Positions 17,259 to 25,815 of a stretch of DNA of 64,000 bases are shown one piece after another. Where the stretch lies: contig CAYMDP010000003.1 of NCBI GenBank assembly GCA_964389375.1, positions 1-64,000 on the forward strand. Reading direction: 5' to 3'. How positions within the stretch are numbered: the first letter of the stretch is position 1; each line of letters begins with the position of its first letter. A model generated the notes under the pieces. It did not search any database and had not been told where the DNA came from. It worked only from the letters and a program-made list of their open reading frames with translations. Origin of the DNA: CAYMDP01 sp964389375. Its GTDB lineage: Bacteria; Bdellovibrionota; Bdellovibrionia; Bdellovibrionales; UBA1609. Both the position numbers and the translations under genes were made by a program.

Positions 17259-19564
17259 TTATCATCTCCGCTAACTTTTTTTATGCCCGTTCCGGGGGCT
17301 GCAATCTGCGGCTTTGCTGCGGGAGAGCCGATGGGCGTCCTTGGTCGAATGGGCTGTGGTCCAATACCTTTATTAGAGGCACTCTGAGACGGAGCTGGTC
17401 CAGAGGTGACAAATAGATTCCTTGGAATCGTGACACCTCTTTGTTCGAACTGCTCGATGAAGGTTGGAATCAGATCCACCTGAAACTGTCCGATGATTTT
17501 TCTGTTTTTATCAAAACCTTGTTCTTTAAAACGAAAGATCTCTTGAAGAGTCATTGCATCACCTTGCATACCAATGACCTCAGTGATGCTGAGAACCTTT
17601 CTTGAACCATCGCTCATGCGACTAATCTGAACAATCAAGTCCACCGCTCCAGCAATTTGTTCGCGAATGGCCTTTGCAGGAAGCTCCATCCCGGCCATCA
17701 AGCACAAAGTTTCTAAACGCGAGATGGCTTCTCTTGGAGTGTTCGCATGAACTGTCGTCATTGAGCCGTCGTGACCTGTGTTCATGGCAGCAAGCATATC
17801 AAGGGCCGCGCCATCTCGGCACTCTCCGACGATAATCCGGTCGGGTCGCATCCGTAAGGAATTTTTAATCAAATCACGAATCGATATCTCTCCAGTGCCT
17901 TCCATATTTGCAGGGCGGGTCTCAAGACGTACGACATGCTCTTGCTTTAGCTGAAGCTCGGCCGCATCTTCCACGGTAATAATGCGTTCGTTCGTCGGAA
18001 TAAAGCCAGACAAGACATTTAGTAAAGTTGTTTTACCAGATCCGGTTCCACCACTGATGATGACGTTTAAACCCTGCTCAACGCAGATCCTTAAAAAATC
18101 CACCATGTTCTGGGTCAAAGAGCCAAATCGTTTGACGTAATCATCTGAGGTGATTCGGTCTTGAGGGAATTTTCGGATTGTTAGGGCCGGTCCATCAATG
18201 GCAAGAGGCTCAATCACGGCGTTGACTCGACTGCCATCCATTAAGCGAGCATCGACATAAGGAGTTTTTTCGTCAATGCGGCGTCCAAGAGGAGTGACGA
18301 TTCGTTCGATCACATTTCTAAGCTGAAGATTTGAGGTAAAAATCACTTGGCTTAAAGTCAGCTTTCCGCTTTTTTCGACGTAGATTTGATCATGACCATT
18401 GACCATGATCTCGGTCACGGAGGGGTCAGAAAGCAGATCTTCTAAAGGACCCAAGCCCAAAGATTCATCCAAGACTTCTTTAATGACCTTGGATCTGTCT
18501 TCTCTGGCGATGCTTTGGCCTAAGCGGTCGACCAGCTGAGAGATCACGCGCTGAGTTTTTGCGCGGAGTTCTTTTTCTTTTTCAGGATCACCATCTGTTT
18601 TTGTCAGATCTTTTTTTAGATCCATTTCTTTAATAAGTTCCGAGTGAATCTGAAGCTTTAACAGTGTTCTTGAATCTAGGTTTTTCTTAAGCCCCCGATT
18701 ATTGCGTTGGGTACTTTGGCCGCCCAGCTGAGCGGGAGCGTTCGCGGACCCTAAGCTTGGAGTTGCGGAACTTTGGATGTTCTTCGGCCGATTCATAGCC
18801 TTCAGCTGCTGAAGAATTCCTCCGGTGAGGTTACGAACAACTTCGCTGTAGGCAGAAGACACCGCTGAATTCGGAGCACCCAACACCATAGGTGTACCAC
18901 GCTGAAGGGCCGCATAGGCCGCCAAATCATCCTGGGGAATTGAGCCGATAATTGGGCGTCTTAGACTTTGGCTGATCGCTCGGGGATCCAATCCACTGCG
19001 AGAAACTTTGTTTAATACAATCTGAAAAAGTTCCGCCGGCAAAGTTGCAGTCATTAAATCGTTTAAGAGTCTACGAGTTTGGTTGACCACAAGGACTTCC
19101 GGAGTCGTCACGACAATGACCGCACTGGCCTCTTCGATCACGGCCATTTGGGCTGGTCCCACATCATTTCCAAGATCTGCGATGATAAATTTGTAGTTCT
19201 GACTTAATGGAAACAAAATCTTTCGAAGCCCATCGGGCTCGACTTGAAGACTTTGATCAGGAGTTAAGACGGCGGCGATATAGCCAAGGCCAGTTTGGTG
19301 TTGGGCCACAAAAAGTGGAAGGCTTTGTGGAGACAATGCGCCTTGATGTGTTGCGAGTTCGCGGATCGTCTTCTGTGGTCTTAGGCCAACAATAAAATTT
19401 TGATCTCCGCAGCTTCTTGAATCGAGATCCATTAAAAGAACGCGACTTCGCATCTCGGCCTGAATAGAAAATGCAAGGTTTGCGGCAAAAACACTTTTGC
19501 CCACGCCGCCTTTGCCGCCAATAATCGCGATTAAATGTGAGGACTCATGAATAGCCAAGACCAC
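17255..19564 (-). CDS. TadZ-like MinD/ParA ATPase fused to TadA/CpaF secretion ATPase
   Basis: A 769-residue protein with two ATPase modules. Residues about 10-250 are a MinD/ParA-type domain with an intact deviant Walker A (KGGVGKS, 18-24), as in TadZ/CpaE, which places the pilus at a cell position. Residues about 320-690 are a type II/IV secretion ATPase (CpaF/TadA) with PLGRRIDEKTPYVDARLMDG, Walker A GGTGSGKTT near residue 505, an Asp box (ITVEDAAELQL), Walker B and the His box. The C-terminal 60 residues are a Pro/Gly/Ala-rich tail. TadZ and TadA are usually separate genes. The start may be GTG 19564 or a TTG two codons later. Confidence 0.9.
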   Translation of the reverse strand: MVLAIHESSHLIAIIGGKGGVGKSVFAANLAFSIQAEMRSRVLLMDLDSRSCGDQNFIVGLRPQKTIRELATHQGALSPQSLPLFVAQHQTGLGYIAAVLTPDQSLQVEPDGLRKILFPLSQNYKFIIADLGNDVGPAQMAVIEEASAVIVVTTPEVLVVNQTRRLLNDLMTATLPAELFQIVLNKVSRSGLDPRAISQSLRRPIIGSIPQDDLAAYAALQRGTPMVLGAPNSAVSSAYSEVVRNLTGGILQQLKAMNRPKNIQSSATPSLGSANAPAQLGGQSTQRNNRGLKKNLDSRTLLKLQIHSELIKEMDLKKDLTKTDGDPEKEKELRAKTQRVISQLVDRLGQSIAREDRSKVIKEVLDESLGLGPLEDLLSDPSVTEIMVNGHDQIYVEKSGKLTLSQVIFTSNLQLRNVIERIVTPLGRRIDEKTPYVDARLMDGSRVNAVIEPLAIDGPALTIRKFPQDRITSDDYVKRFGSLTQNMVDFLRICVEQGLNVIISGGTGSGKTTLLNVLSGFIPTNERIITVEDAAELQLKQEHVVRLETRPANMEGTGEISIRDLIKNSLRMRPDRIIVGECRDGAALDMLAAMNTGHDGSMTTVHANTPREAISRLETLCLMAGMELPAKAIREQIAGAVDLIVQISRMSDGSRKVLSITEVIGMQGDAMTLQEIFRFKEQGFDKNRKIIGQFQVDLIPTFIEQFEQRGVTIPRNLFVTSGPAPSQSASNKGIGPQPIRPRTPIGSPAAKPQIAAPGTGIKKVSGDDK

Positions 19565-19638
19565 TCCATTTTTTTATAAAGGAACTCAAGGATTTATCGG
19601 TGATTTGGAGGCAACAGTTAAGCGGAGATGACTAAAGC

Positions 19639-19728
19639 AGGACTCGACTGAAGACGAGTCCTACCAAAAGGTACGCCGATCCTTTTTGCGACTCATCCGG
19701 TCGCAAAAAGGATCGGCGTACCTTTTGG
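19639..19728. repeat. Double hairpin between tadZA and cpaC; copy 2 of the two-copy palindrome family
   Basis: A first hairpin (AGGACTCG / CGAGTCCT, 19639-19662) is followed by a 29-bp perfect stem with a 7-nt loop (19664-19692 and 19700-19728). The stem sequence, GGTACGCCGATCC onward, is the same as in the palindrome at 6450-6502. AGTCCT occurs again just after the right arm. It fills most of the 171-bp gap between cpaC and the ATPase gene, inside what would otherwise be one transcription unit, so it may stabilise or attenuate the message. Confidence 0.8.
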
Positions 19729-19735
19729 TGGAGTC

Positions 19736-21247
19736 CTAGTTTGGAACTCGAAACTTTTGTTTGATTTTATCTGCCCCAGCACTGGCAGAGCTTTTAATAA
19801 TCGGAGTCACAAACACAACAAACTGGGTTTGATTTTTTCGGAAATCCTTCGATGCGTATAGCGAAATGATTGGGTTTTTGCTGACCCCCTCAGGAAGTTT
19901 GTTGTAGTTCGTGGAACTATCACTTGTGATCAGTCCCCCGACGGCGGCACTTTGGCCACTACGAACATGAAGGGTCGTTTGAATTTCACGACTAGAAATC
20001 ATTGGACCTTGGTCCGTATAGCTTAAAAGACTTTTTACTGAGAAGGATAAATCAAGACGGACGCTATCGGACCTAGCGCCCATAATACCTGGGGTGATGC
20101 TGGTCTTAAGGCCGGCATCTGCGAATGCAGTCCCCATTTGATTGTTCTCGCTAACCGTAGGGTATGGAATCGCCGTGATCGAGTTTAAAACACCTTGTTT
20201 GCCGTTTTGAACCGTTAAGCTTGAGCTTTGAAGGACTCGTGCAAAACCATGTTGCTTCGCCCAGTTTAGCTTAGGCAAAAGATTCGAGATCGTGCCCGTA
20301 ATCGTGGCCATAACTCCGCCAGGGGAGCGACCACCGCTCGAAAAATTTAGACTTGAGCCATCGCCAATGTCCGGAGTCCATTGAAAACGAAAACCCTTCG
20401 AATAGTCTTTTTGTAGCTCTACAAAGTGAACTACGATTTGCACGATTTTTTCGGGCTCTTGCTCGGGGGGAGGGCGAATAGAAATCAAATTGATCACTTT
20501 ATCGGCCTTAATCTCAAGAACTTTTTTGTCCGCCACGGCCTCATCGACCACGACATCCGGGACATACATTTTAGCGATAATCTCTGCTCTGGATTTTTCG
20601 TTTGCGTCGTTGGCCAAGCCCTCAAGAATAAACTTTCCGTTAACGGCGTTGACTTGAATTTCTGGATTATTGATTTTTCTCTCGATAAACTGAGCGATTT
20701 TGTTTTGCGCGACTGGACTTAAGGTTACTAAAGAGGTCGCTTGATTTCCGTACTGCTTCACCACGCTGTGAATTCGCTTCATGTCTGAAGGAAGCAAAAT
20801 TTGCCCGTCGACCGCTACTTTGTTATTTAAAATTTTAATAGAAATACCATCGATGTTCGCAAGCAAAGATTGAATTTCTTTTGCGACCTTTGCTAAGTCT
20901 GTTTTTTTAATATCGATGGTGAATTCATAAAGAATTTTTCCGTTACTAGGATTTTTGATGATGACCGTGCCCACACCCTCGGTTCGGGGGTAGAAACGTA
21001 GCGTTTGGGTGTTTGCGTTGTACTGAACGCGGGTCAAGCGTCTAAAGGTTCCTTCAAGGGCGATATCTTTTGGAGCAGAGGGAACTTTTTCATCCGTGTA
21101 AATTCCAACGGACAGGTTTAAGAAGCCTTTTTGTGGTCCTTCTTTTTCCTGTGCAAAACTAGTCCATCCGAAAGCAAACATAAGGCTGAGCGTAAGCAGG
21201 CCCCGGCTTAGCTTTGGATGCGGACTTAGGAATTTGATTCGCTTCAT
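19736..21247 (-). CDS. cpaC: Tad/Flp pilus outer-membrane secretin (CpaC/RcpA)
   Basis: About 503 residues with a signal peptide (KLSRGLLTLSLMFAFGWTSFA). The N-terminal beta domain typical of CpaC comes first, then BON-like regions (GQILLPSDMKRIHSVVKQYG and LEGLANDANEKSRAEII). The secretin core occupies residues about 290-490, with IAVGGLITSD-like AAVGGLITSD and the terminal FVVFVTPII strand. It forms the outer-membrane channel for the pilus. I chose ATG 21247 because GGGGA precedes it and the signal peptide then lies at the start. Confidence 0.92.
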   Translation of the reverse strand: MKRIKFLSPHPKLSRGLLTLSLMFAFGWTSFAQEKEGPQKGFLNLSVGIYTDEKVPSAPKDIALEGTFRRLTRVQYNANTQTLRFYPRTEGVGTVIIKNPSNGKILYEFTIDIKKTDLAKVAKEIQSLLANIDGISIKILNNKVAVDGQILLPSDMKRIHSVVKQYGNQATSLVTLSPVAQNKIAQFIERKINNPEIQVNAVNGKFILEGLANDANEKSRAEIIAKMYVPDVVVDEAVADKKVLEIKADKVINLISIRPPPEQEPEKIVQIVVHFVELQKDYSKGFRFQWTPDIGDGSSLNFSSGGRSPGGVMATITGTISNLLPKLNWAKQHGFARVLQSSSLTVQNGKQGVLNSITAIPYPTVSENNQMGTAFADAGLKTSITPGIMGARSDSVRLDLSFSVKSLLSYTDQGPMISSREIQTTLHVRSGQSAAVGGLITSDSSTNYNKLPEGVSKNPIISLYASKDFRKNQTQFVVFVTPIIKSSASAGADKIKQKFRVPN

Positions 21248-21260
21248 AAATATCCCCACT

Positions 21261-22148
21261 TTATAAATCCACAAACGGGCCTGATTTTCGTTTTGGTTTC
21301 TGCTGACGAGGCTGTTGCACTGGAGCCTGCGCCGGAACTGAGGCCGCCGATCGAAGCTGTTCTTGCATAATAGGTGCACTGACTTTTTGCATGACCGAAT
21401 CTACCGTCGCATTGGGCAGGTTCACCTTAATTCTATCCGTTGGATGGCGAAGAGCTAAAAACAAAGAGCTTGGAGATGTAGATAGAATATAGATTAAGTC
21501 CTGAGCTTCTTGAGGAGAGGCCTCAATGGTGATTGTCGAAAAACTGGTATCAGCACGCAAATTTTTAATATAGTCATCGCGACCGACTTTTTCGATACTC
21601 ATCGGAAGTTCATTTGTAATGCGAACACCGGTGGCCAGAATCACCACATCCTGCATGAGGGTGCGAACTTCACGTCTTTGGGCGACGCCCTTTCCGATAT
21701 CCAGGGAGGCAAGAATATCGATTCTATCTCCAGGCTTGATCAGCTTCGAAACCCCACGCATCTCATCAATTGGGATCGAGATCGCACGCTTGCTTGGAGC
21801 GACCTGCAATGAAAGTCCGGTGATTGCGCCTGGGGATTGAATTTTGCTAATCAAGATCTGCTCACTTTTTTTGATCGGAGCTAAGGCGACTTTTCCAACG
21901 GTTAGTTCTGGATCATCAATGGCACCGGGCTCGGTAAAGTCTGCAGGACGCTCGACAAGCTGAACCATGGATTCGTCCAGGGTCTCCATTTCATTAATAT
22001 CTCGACTGGCCACAACGACTTGTTTTTTGGCGCCAAATTTTTTGGTTAATTCTGCACTTTTTTCGTTTGTGTAGCTATACAGCAAAAATACTGCAAACAA
22101 AGCCGCACCGATTGAGATCCAAAGCGTTCGTGTTTCGTTGTTGTTCAT
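21261..22148 (-). CDS. cpaB: Flp pilus assembly protein CpaB/RcpC
   Basis: About 295 residues with an N-terminal membrane anchor (LWISIGAALFAVFLLYSY) and a SAF domain (VVASRDINEMETLDESMVQLVERP), followed by the RcpC/CpaB domain (RAISIPIDEMRGVSKLIKPGDRIDIL). CpaB works in the periplasm with the secretin. GAGGAG precedes the chosen ATG 22148. The C-terminal 40 residues are rich in Pro, Gln and Lys. It is 13 bp upstream of cpaC in the same operon. Confidence 0.92.
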   Translation of the reverse strand: MNNNETRTLWISIGAALFAVFLLYSYTNEKSAELTKKFGAKKQVVVASRDINEMETLDESMVQLVERPADFTEPGAIDDPELTVGKVALAPIKKSEQILISKIQSPGAITGLSLQVAPSKRAISIPIDEMRGVSKLIKPGDRIDILASLDIGKGVAQRREVRTLMQDVVILATGVRITNELPMSIEKVGRDDYIKNLRADTSFSTITIEASPQEAQDLIYILSTSPSSLFLALRHPTDRIKVNLPNATVDSVMQKVSAPIMQEQLRSAASVPAQAPVQQPRQQKPKRKSGPFVDL

Positions 22149-22164
22149 ACTAAGCTCCTCATGA

Positions 22165-22638
22165 TTAACCACCACCGCCGCAAGATGAATTTAAACAAAT
22201 ACCGTAACCAATTGTTAGCCAAGCCGGGTTTACGCCGAGGCTCTGATTTCTGATTTCTAACTGAGGGATTTGTTCCGCATGGGCTTCGTCAGAAATAATT
22301 GCATTGGGTTGACGCCGACCGAACGAAATCTCTCGGGTTGTTGCGATAAAGTTGGTTCCAGTGTTTTGCTCTGGGTTTGCAATGGCATGGTAGCGATTGG
22401 CGTGGTTTTGAAAATGAAGAGGAGCGGAAAGACCAGCACCCTGTTCGCGAAAATAAACCACATTTGTTCTATTACGAAAGGTCTCAAAGGCGTAGCTTCT
22501 AGCCGCGATCGAATAAAGGATTCCCGAATGAACATAGCCAAACATTCCCAGCATATAGCCGACGAACATGACAAAAATAACAATCAGCGGGATCGCTTCA
22601 ACGCTGGCCATGCCTTTTTGGTTATTAATATGCTTCAT
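22165..22638 (-). CDS. TadE-like minor pilin
   Basis: About 157 residues with a pseudopilin-type start: a short polar leader ending NNQKG and a hydrophobic helix MASVEAIPLIVIFVMFVGYMLGMFGYV, with Glu at the +5-like position as in TadE proteins. The periplasmic part ends with CLNSSCGGGG, so a disulfide is possible. The start follows the previous stop by one base (TGATATG), a sign of coupling. Assignment as TadE/TadF type rests on the leader, size and position in the Tad cluster. Confidence 0.75.
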   Translation of the reverse strand: MKHINNQKGMASVEAIPLIVIFVMFVGYMLGMFGYVHSGILYSIAARSYAFETFRNRTNVVYFREQGAGLSAPLHFQNHANRYHAIANPEQNTGTNFIATTREISFGRRQPNAIISDEAHAEQIPQLEIRNQSLGVNPAWLTIGYGICLNSSCGGGG

Positions 22639-22639
22639 A

Positions 22640-23278
22640 TCAACACCCATTATCTACAATCGTGAGGTAGCCATTTTCGGTCGTATTCGCTTGGTAATCT
22701 GTAACGGAAGAGGGAAGGCGCCGAATCCTTTGCCATCTTTGAATGCTTTGATTGTAACACTCAGCAATGGTTGGCTCTCGTCCTAAATAGCTTGCAATAA
22801 AAGTCGCAAAGCCGCGGCCCTCGGTATTTTCTTTAACGGTGGATCCAAAAAACGGAATCCTAAAATCTAAAACCCGAGCATTAAAATTTGTTCCGGCCCC
22901 AATAAATGTACTGGGAGAATCGGGTCCAGTGTCGTACTGCGGATTTCTTGCGATCAGTTCTTCTCCGAGCTGGGGAACATTTTCAATTTCAAACCAACCG
23001 TTTCGATAAAAGGGAGCAAGGGTGGGGTGGCTGGTAAGCTGAGTGTATTTCGCAAGGGCCGCACTTTCTTGAGAGACCGCAGAAGCACCGACATTTTCAG
23101 TCGAGGAATAATAATTTCGCGCAGACGCAAAAGTAATATATTGGGTGATCTCGACGATACTTAAGGTAAGGGACAGTGCCAACATCAGTGAGCTAAAACC
23201 CATAATAAGGACAAAAGCGAAAAGAAAATCCAGTGCGATAATTCCAGATTGGTTGTTTAAAATTTTCAGGGATTTCAT
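22640..23278 (-). CDS. TadE/TadF-like pseudopilin
   Basis: A 212-residue protein with a leader ending NNQSG followed by the hydrophobic helix IIALDFLFAFVLIMGFSSLMLALSLTL, then a long periplasmic part with two cysteines (one near the C-terminal NGC). The leader plus helix is typical of pilins cut by the prepilin peptidase, here presumably the TadV encoded at 23529-24044. It overlaps the preceding gene by four bases. Confidence 0.72.
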   Translation of the reverse strand: MKSLKILNNQSGIIALDFLFAFVLIMGFSSLMLALSLTLSIVEITQYITFASARNYYSSTENVGASAVSQESAALAKYTQLTSHPTLAPFYRNGWFEIENVPQLGEELIARNPQYDTGPDSPSTFIGAGTNFNARVLDFRIPFFGSTVKENTEGRGFATFIASYLGREPTIAECYNQSIQRWQRIRRLPSSVTDYQANTTENGYLTIVDNGC

Positions 23279-23532
23279 GGTGTATCCCCAATCAAAGTAA
23301 TATGGTTTGCATTATGCGATGGGTGAAGTGAAGAGGTGGCTTCCGGAGTCCCCCATGCACCATTTTGGATAAGACCCGCAAGACTATCCCAGGGTCCTGA
23401 AACCAAATTTGCAACGACTTCATTTTGCTGAAGTTCATTAGAAATATAAGTTACAAGTCCAAAGAATATGACCAAGATAAGAACGGCCTCTAAAACACTT
23501 TGTCCGGATTGGGACGACAGTTGAGTTTTCAT
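23275..23532 (-). CDS. Small pilin-like protein of the Tad cluster
   Basis: An 85-residue protein beginning MKTQLSSQSGQSVLEAVLILVIFFGLVTYISNEL: leader ending in Gly, Glu at +5 (GQSVLE) and a hydrophobic helix, which is the pattern of a prepilin peptidase substrate. The rest is polar, without cysteines. It overlaps the genes on both sides by four bases each, so the cluster is translated as a tightly coupled unit. It could be a minor pilin or initiator. Confidence 0.72.
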   Translation of the reverse strand: MKTQLSSQSGQSVLEAVLILVIFFGLVTYISNELQQNEVVANLVSGPWDSLAGLIQNGAWGTPEATSSLHPSHNANHITLIGDTP

Positions 23533-24044
23533 AACAACTGTCCTTTGGTTTGCATTAAGGTCAAATATGTCAGCCAGCCAAAAAATAAAGCGACTGAAAA
23601 GGGAATGTGATGAAGCGAATTCGTCGTTGGTGCCGGTGCTTTTCTTAAGATTCCAGAAGCAAGTTGAAGTGTGTTTTTTAGAACAGCTTTCAATTGCCCA
23701 TCTAAAACGGATTTAATCAAACCAAGCAAAAGTCCCCAAACCATAGCGTAGACCAAGATCCAAAAGATGCTTGTCCACTGTGAGGAAAAACCAAATGCGA
23801 CCAGAAGTTTTAAATCTCCTCCACCCAAAGCCTTCATCATCACTAAAGGCAGACAAAGACCGAAGGCCGCTAATGCGGCCCAAAGGCCCTGTTGCAGCAT
23901 GGGCCAGCCACCGATCAAAACTGAACTGAGAATAGAAATTCCCGCAAGCACGAGCACAAGCTGGTTGTGAATTTTTCGCGAGCGAAGATCATCCACAACT
24001 CCAGCAAGTAAAATAAAGCTCGAGACGAGAAGACTTAAGTGCAT
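23529..24044 (-). CDS. tadV: Prepilin peptidase TadV/CpaA (A24 family)
   Basis: A 171-residue inner-membrane aspartic protease with about five membrane segments. The two catalytic aspartates lie in VVDDLRSRKIHN (residues about 18-19) and in the GxGD-type motif ALGGGDLK (residues about 75). It lacks the N-terminal methylase domain, as is usual for Tad peptidases. It would cut the leader of the Flp pilin and of the TadE-like proteins next to it. Confidence 0.9.
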   Translation of the reverse strand: MHLSLLVSSFILLAGVVDDLRSRKIHNQLVLVLAGISILSSVLIGGWPMLQQGLWAALAAFGLCLPLVMMKALGGGDLKLLVAFGFSSQWTSIFWILVYAMVWGLLLGLIKSVLDGQLKAVLKNTLQLASGILRKAPAPTTNSLHHIPFSVALFFGWLTYLTLMQTKGQLL

Positions 24045-24046
24045 AA

Positions 24047-24268
24047 TTATTGGCCTCCGCCCGCGGGGCCCGAGGGCCGTTGCCAGTTTGGACGACTGCC
24101 CTTGGCGTTCTGATGAAAGCCTTTTCCTGTGGTGATATTGCGCTCCACTCTGGCCGCAAGACGCGGCCCAGATTTTCGAAAAGTTTCTAGGGGTCCAAGG
24201 TCACCCAAGAAAACCCCTAAAACGATGAACGCGTAGACGGTGAGTAATAACACCAATTCAACTGTCAT
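24047..24268 (-). CDS. Small membrane protein of the Tad cluster
   Basis: A 73-residue protein with one N-terminal membrane segment (ELVLLLTVYAFIVLGVFLGDL) and a basic, polar tail ending in a Pro/Gly-rich PSGPAGGGQ. It follows the flp pilin gene and a hairpin, and precedes tadV by two bases. GAGGAACG is its ribosome-binding site. No named family; a pilus-assembly role is inferred from position only. Confidence 0.65.
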   Translation of the reverse strand: MTVELVLLLTVYAFIVLGVFLGDLGPLETFRKSGPRLAARVERNITTGKGFHQNAKGSRPNWQRPSGPAGGGQ

Positions 24269-24294
24269 CGTTCCTCCTTGAGAAAATTGTTAAT

Positions 24295-24335
24295 TCGGAA
24301 GGGATTTTCAGCTTGTAAAAATCCTTCTTCCGAAA
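24295..24335 (-). terminator. Hairpin after the flp pilin gene, likely attenuator
   Basis: A stem of about 15 bp (TTCGGAAG-GGATTTT paired to AAAATCC-TTCTTCCGAA with a small bulge) lies 16 bp after the flp stop. No strong T run follows, so a partial terminator or mRNA-end stabiliser is more likely than a full stop. It would give much more pilin mRNA than mRNA for the assembly genes downstream. Confidence 0.6.
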
Positions 24336-24350
24336 TTTTCACAAACTGTT

Positions 24351-24536
24351 TTAGTTTGTGAATCCTTGTACTTCCCCACTGAGGGCTTGAACCTTCTTGG
24401 AGAGCATATCCTTTAGGTCCTTGCCGAAAAACACCGCAATCGAAACCACGATCACAAGCATCAAAATATATTCTGTTGCTCCTTGACCGGATTCGTCTTT
24501 CCAAATGTTCTTCAATCGTTGCAAAATTGTTTTCAT
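24351..24536 (-). CDS. flp: Flp type IVb major pilin
   Basis: A 61-residue pilin. The leader is MKTILQRLKNIWKDESG, the processing site is G/QGATEYILML with Glu5 and Tyr6 as in Flp pilins, the hydrophobic helix is about 22 residues, and a short polar tail follows. It is the first gene of the minus-strand Tad operon and has a hairpin behind it. ATG 24536 gives the usual leader length. Confidence 0.95.
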   Translation of the reverse strand: MKTILQRLKNIWKDESGQGATEYILMLVIVVSIAVFFGKDLKDMLSKKVQALSGEVQGFTN

Positions 24537-24770
24537 AGTAATCCCCCTATATTTGATCATATCGGTACAATCCCAGCTCTACATAAGACCTTGGCACCCA
24601 GAATGACTGGATGTTTTTAAATTTCTCACTTTGAGACAGACGGACCAGAATGGGCTCAAGAACGGACAACTTTGAGCTTCCAGAATAGCAGAGCTTTAAG
24701 TTGTTTGGTCGAAAAATTCCTCGAGTCGAAAATCAATTATGTCTAGCTCAAAAAGAGCCGATAAAGAGAA

Positions 24771-25640
24771 ATGGAAGTGTTTCATTTTAGGACAGCTTCA
24801 AAACGAACTCAGGAATCGGGACAAGCGATTCTAGAGACGATTTTAATTTTGGTCATCACGGTGTCCATTATTTTGGGCGTGATCACGCAGTTCAATACGG
24901 CTTTCCGAGTTTGGGCGAATAACTATTTTGGAGATTACCTTTCTTGCTTGTTAGAGACCGGAGAGCTTCCCACTTTAGGGGACACCTCTGGTCGAACGGC
25001 TGGAATTTGTGATCAGCTTTATTCTGATTTTTCGCTGGCCAATGGAACTTCACCGATAGATCCAGGGGGTGGCGGATCGGGTGGCGGGGGTGATGGATCC
25101 GGTGATGGTGCGGACGGGCAAGGTGGAAGCCCTTCGGCCGGATTAAACGAAACTTCAACTGCTGGTTCTGGGTCTTCGACTCGAGTTTCGTCTAGATCCG
25201 GTGCCGGTAGTGGTGGGGATTTTGGGGGCGGAGGTTCTCGGGGTCAAGAAGGGGGTGGCGGAGCGGCTCGCGCTAGGGCGCCCGCATATACGGGAAGTAC
25301 AGAATCCTCAATTCCCGGTTCACTGCTAGTTTCTTCAGATCAGAATGACCGAGAAGACTCTCGTGAAGAGCTGATTGAGGGCTATCGGACCTCGGTCGCA
25401 GAGCAAGAAGAGGAAGAGCGGCGCGAGGCCGGCCTGGTAAAGCCCATCGAGGGGAATGAACAGAAAAAAACCGATCGTTTTTTAGTCGAGAAACGGGGCC
25501 TAGCCTCTGTCCAAGAAGAGCCGGATGTGGAGATGGGCTTTGGGAATTATTTGAGATTTCTCCTCATTGCGGCGATTGTAATCGCTTTAGTGGTTTTCTT
25601 CGGTGGCCAAGCAATCCAAATCTCAAAGTCCATGGACTGA
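24771..25640 (+). CDS. Pilin-like protein with glycine-rich middle and C-terminal membrane segment
   Basis: A 289-residue protein transcribed away from flp. It has a prepilin-like start: leader ending in QESG, then QAILETILILVITVSIILGVITQF with Glu at +5. Residues about 95-165 are Gly/Ser-rich (GGGGSGGGG and similar), and residues about 190-255 are very acidic and charged. A second hydrophobic helix (LRFLLIAAIVIALVVFFGGQAI) lies close to the C-terminus. Two helices around a flexible linker is unusual for a pilin. Its place beside flp suggests a link to the pilus, but the function is unknown. Confidence 0.75.
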   Translation: MEVFHFRTASKRTQESGQAILETILILVITVSIILGVITQFNTAFRVWANNYFGDYLSCLLETGELPTLGDTSGRTAGICDQLYSDFSLANGTSPIDPGGGGSGGGGDGSGDGADGQGGSPSAGLNETSTAGSGSSTRVSSRSGAGSGGDFGGGGSRGQEGGGGAARARAPAYTGSTESSIPGSLLVSSDQNDREDSREELIEGYRTSVAEQEEEERREAGLVKPIEGNEQKKTDRFLVEKRGLASVQEEPDVEMGFGNYLRFLLIAAIVIALVVFFGGQAIQISKSMD

Positions 25641-25815
25641 TTCCTAACTCTTCGAGTCAATGCATCTTTAATTCCCTATGCTTAACAATTGATCAGGAAA
25701 TTTTTTTAAGGCTCTCAGGAGGGTTGAATCCCTTTAGAGCTGTGGTGTAGTCCGAGATGTGGCTTCACAATGGGATTTGGGGAAATGTGAGGCCCTTCAA
25801 AGATTGGGGGGAAAC

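Noticed and set aside
24600..24625. Sigma54-like box upstream of the divergent pilin-like gene
   Set aside because: GGCAC is present but the GC element at the right distance does not match.
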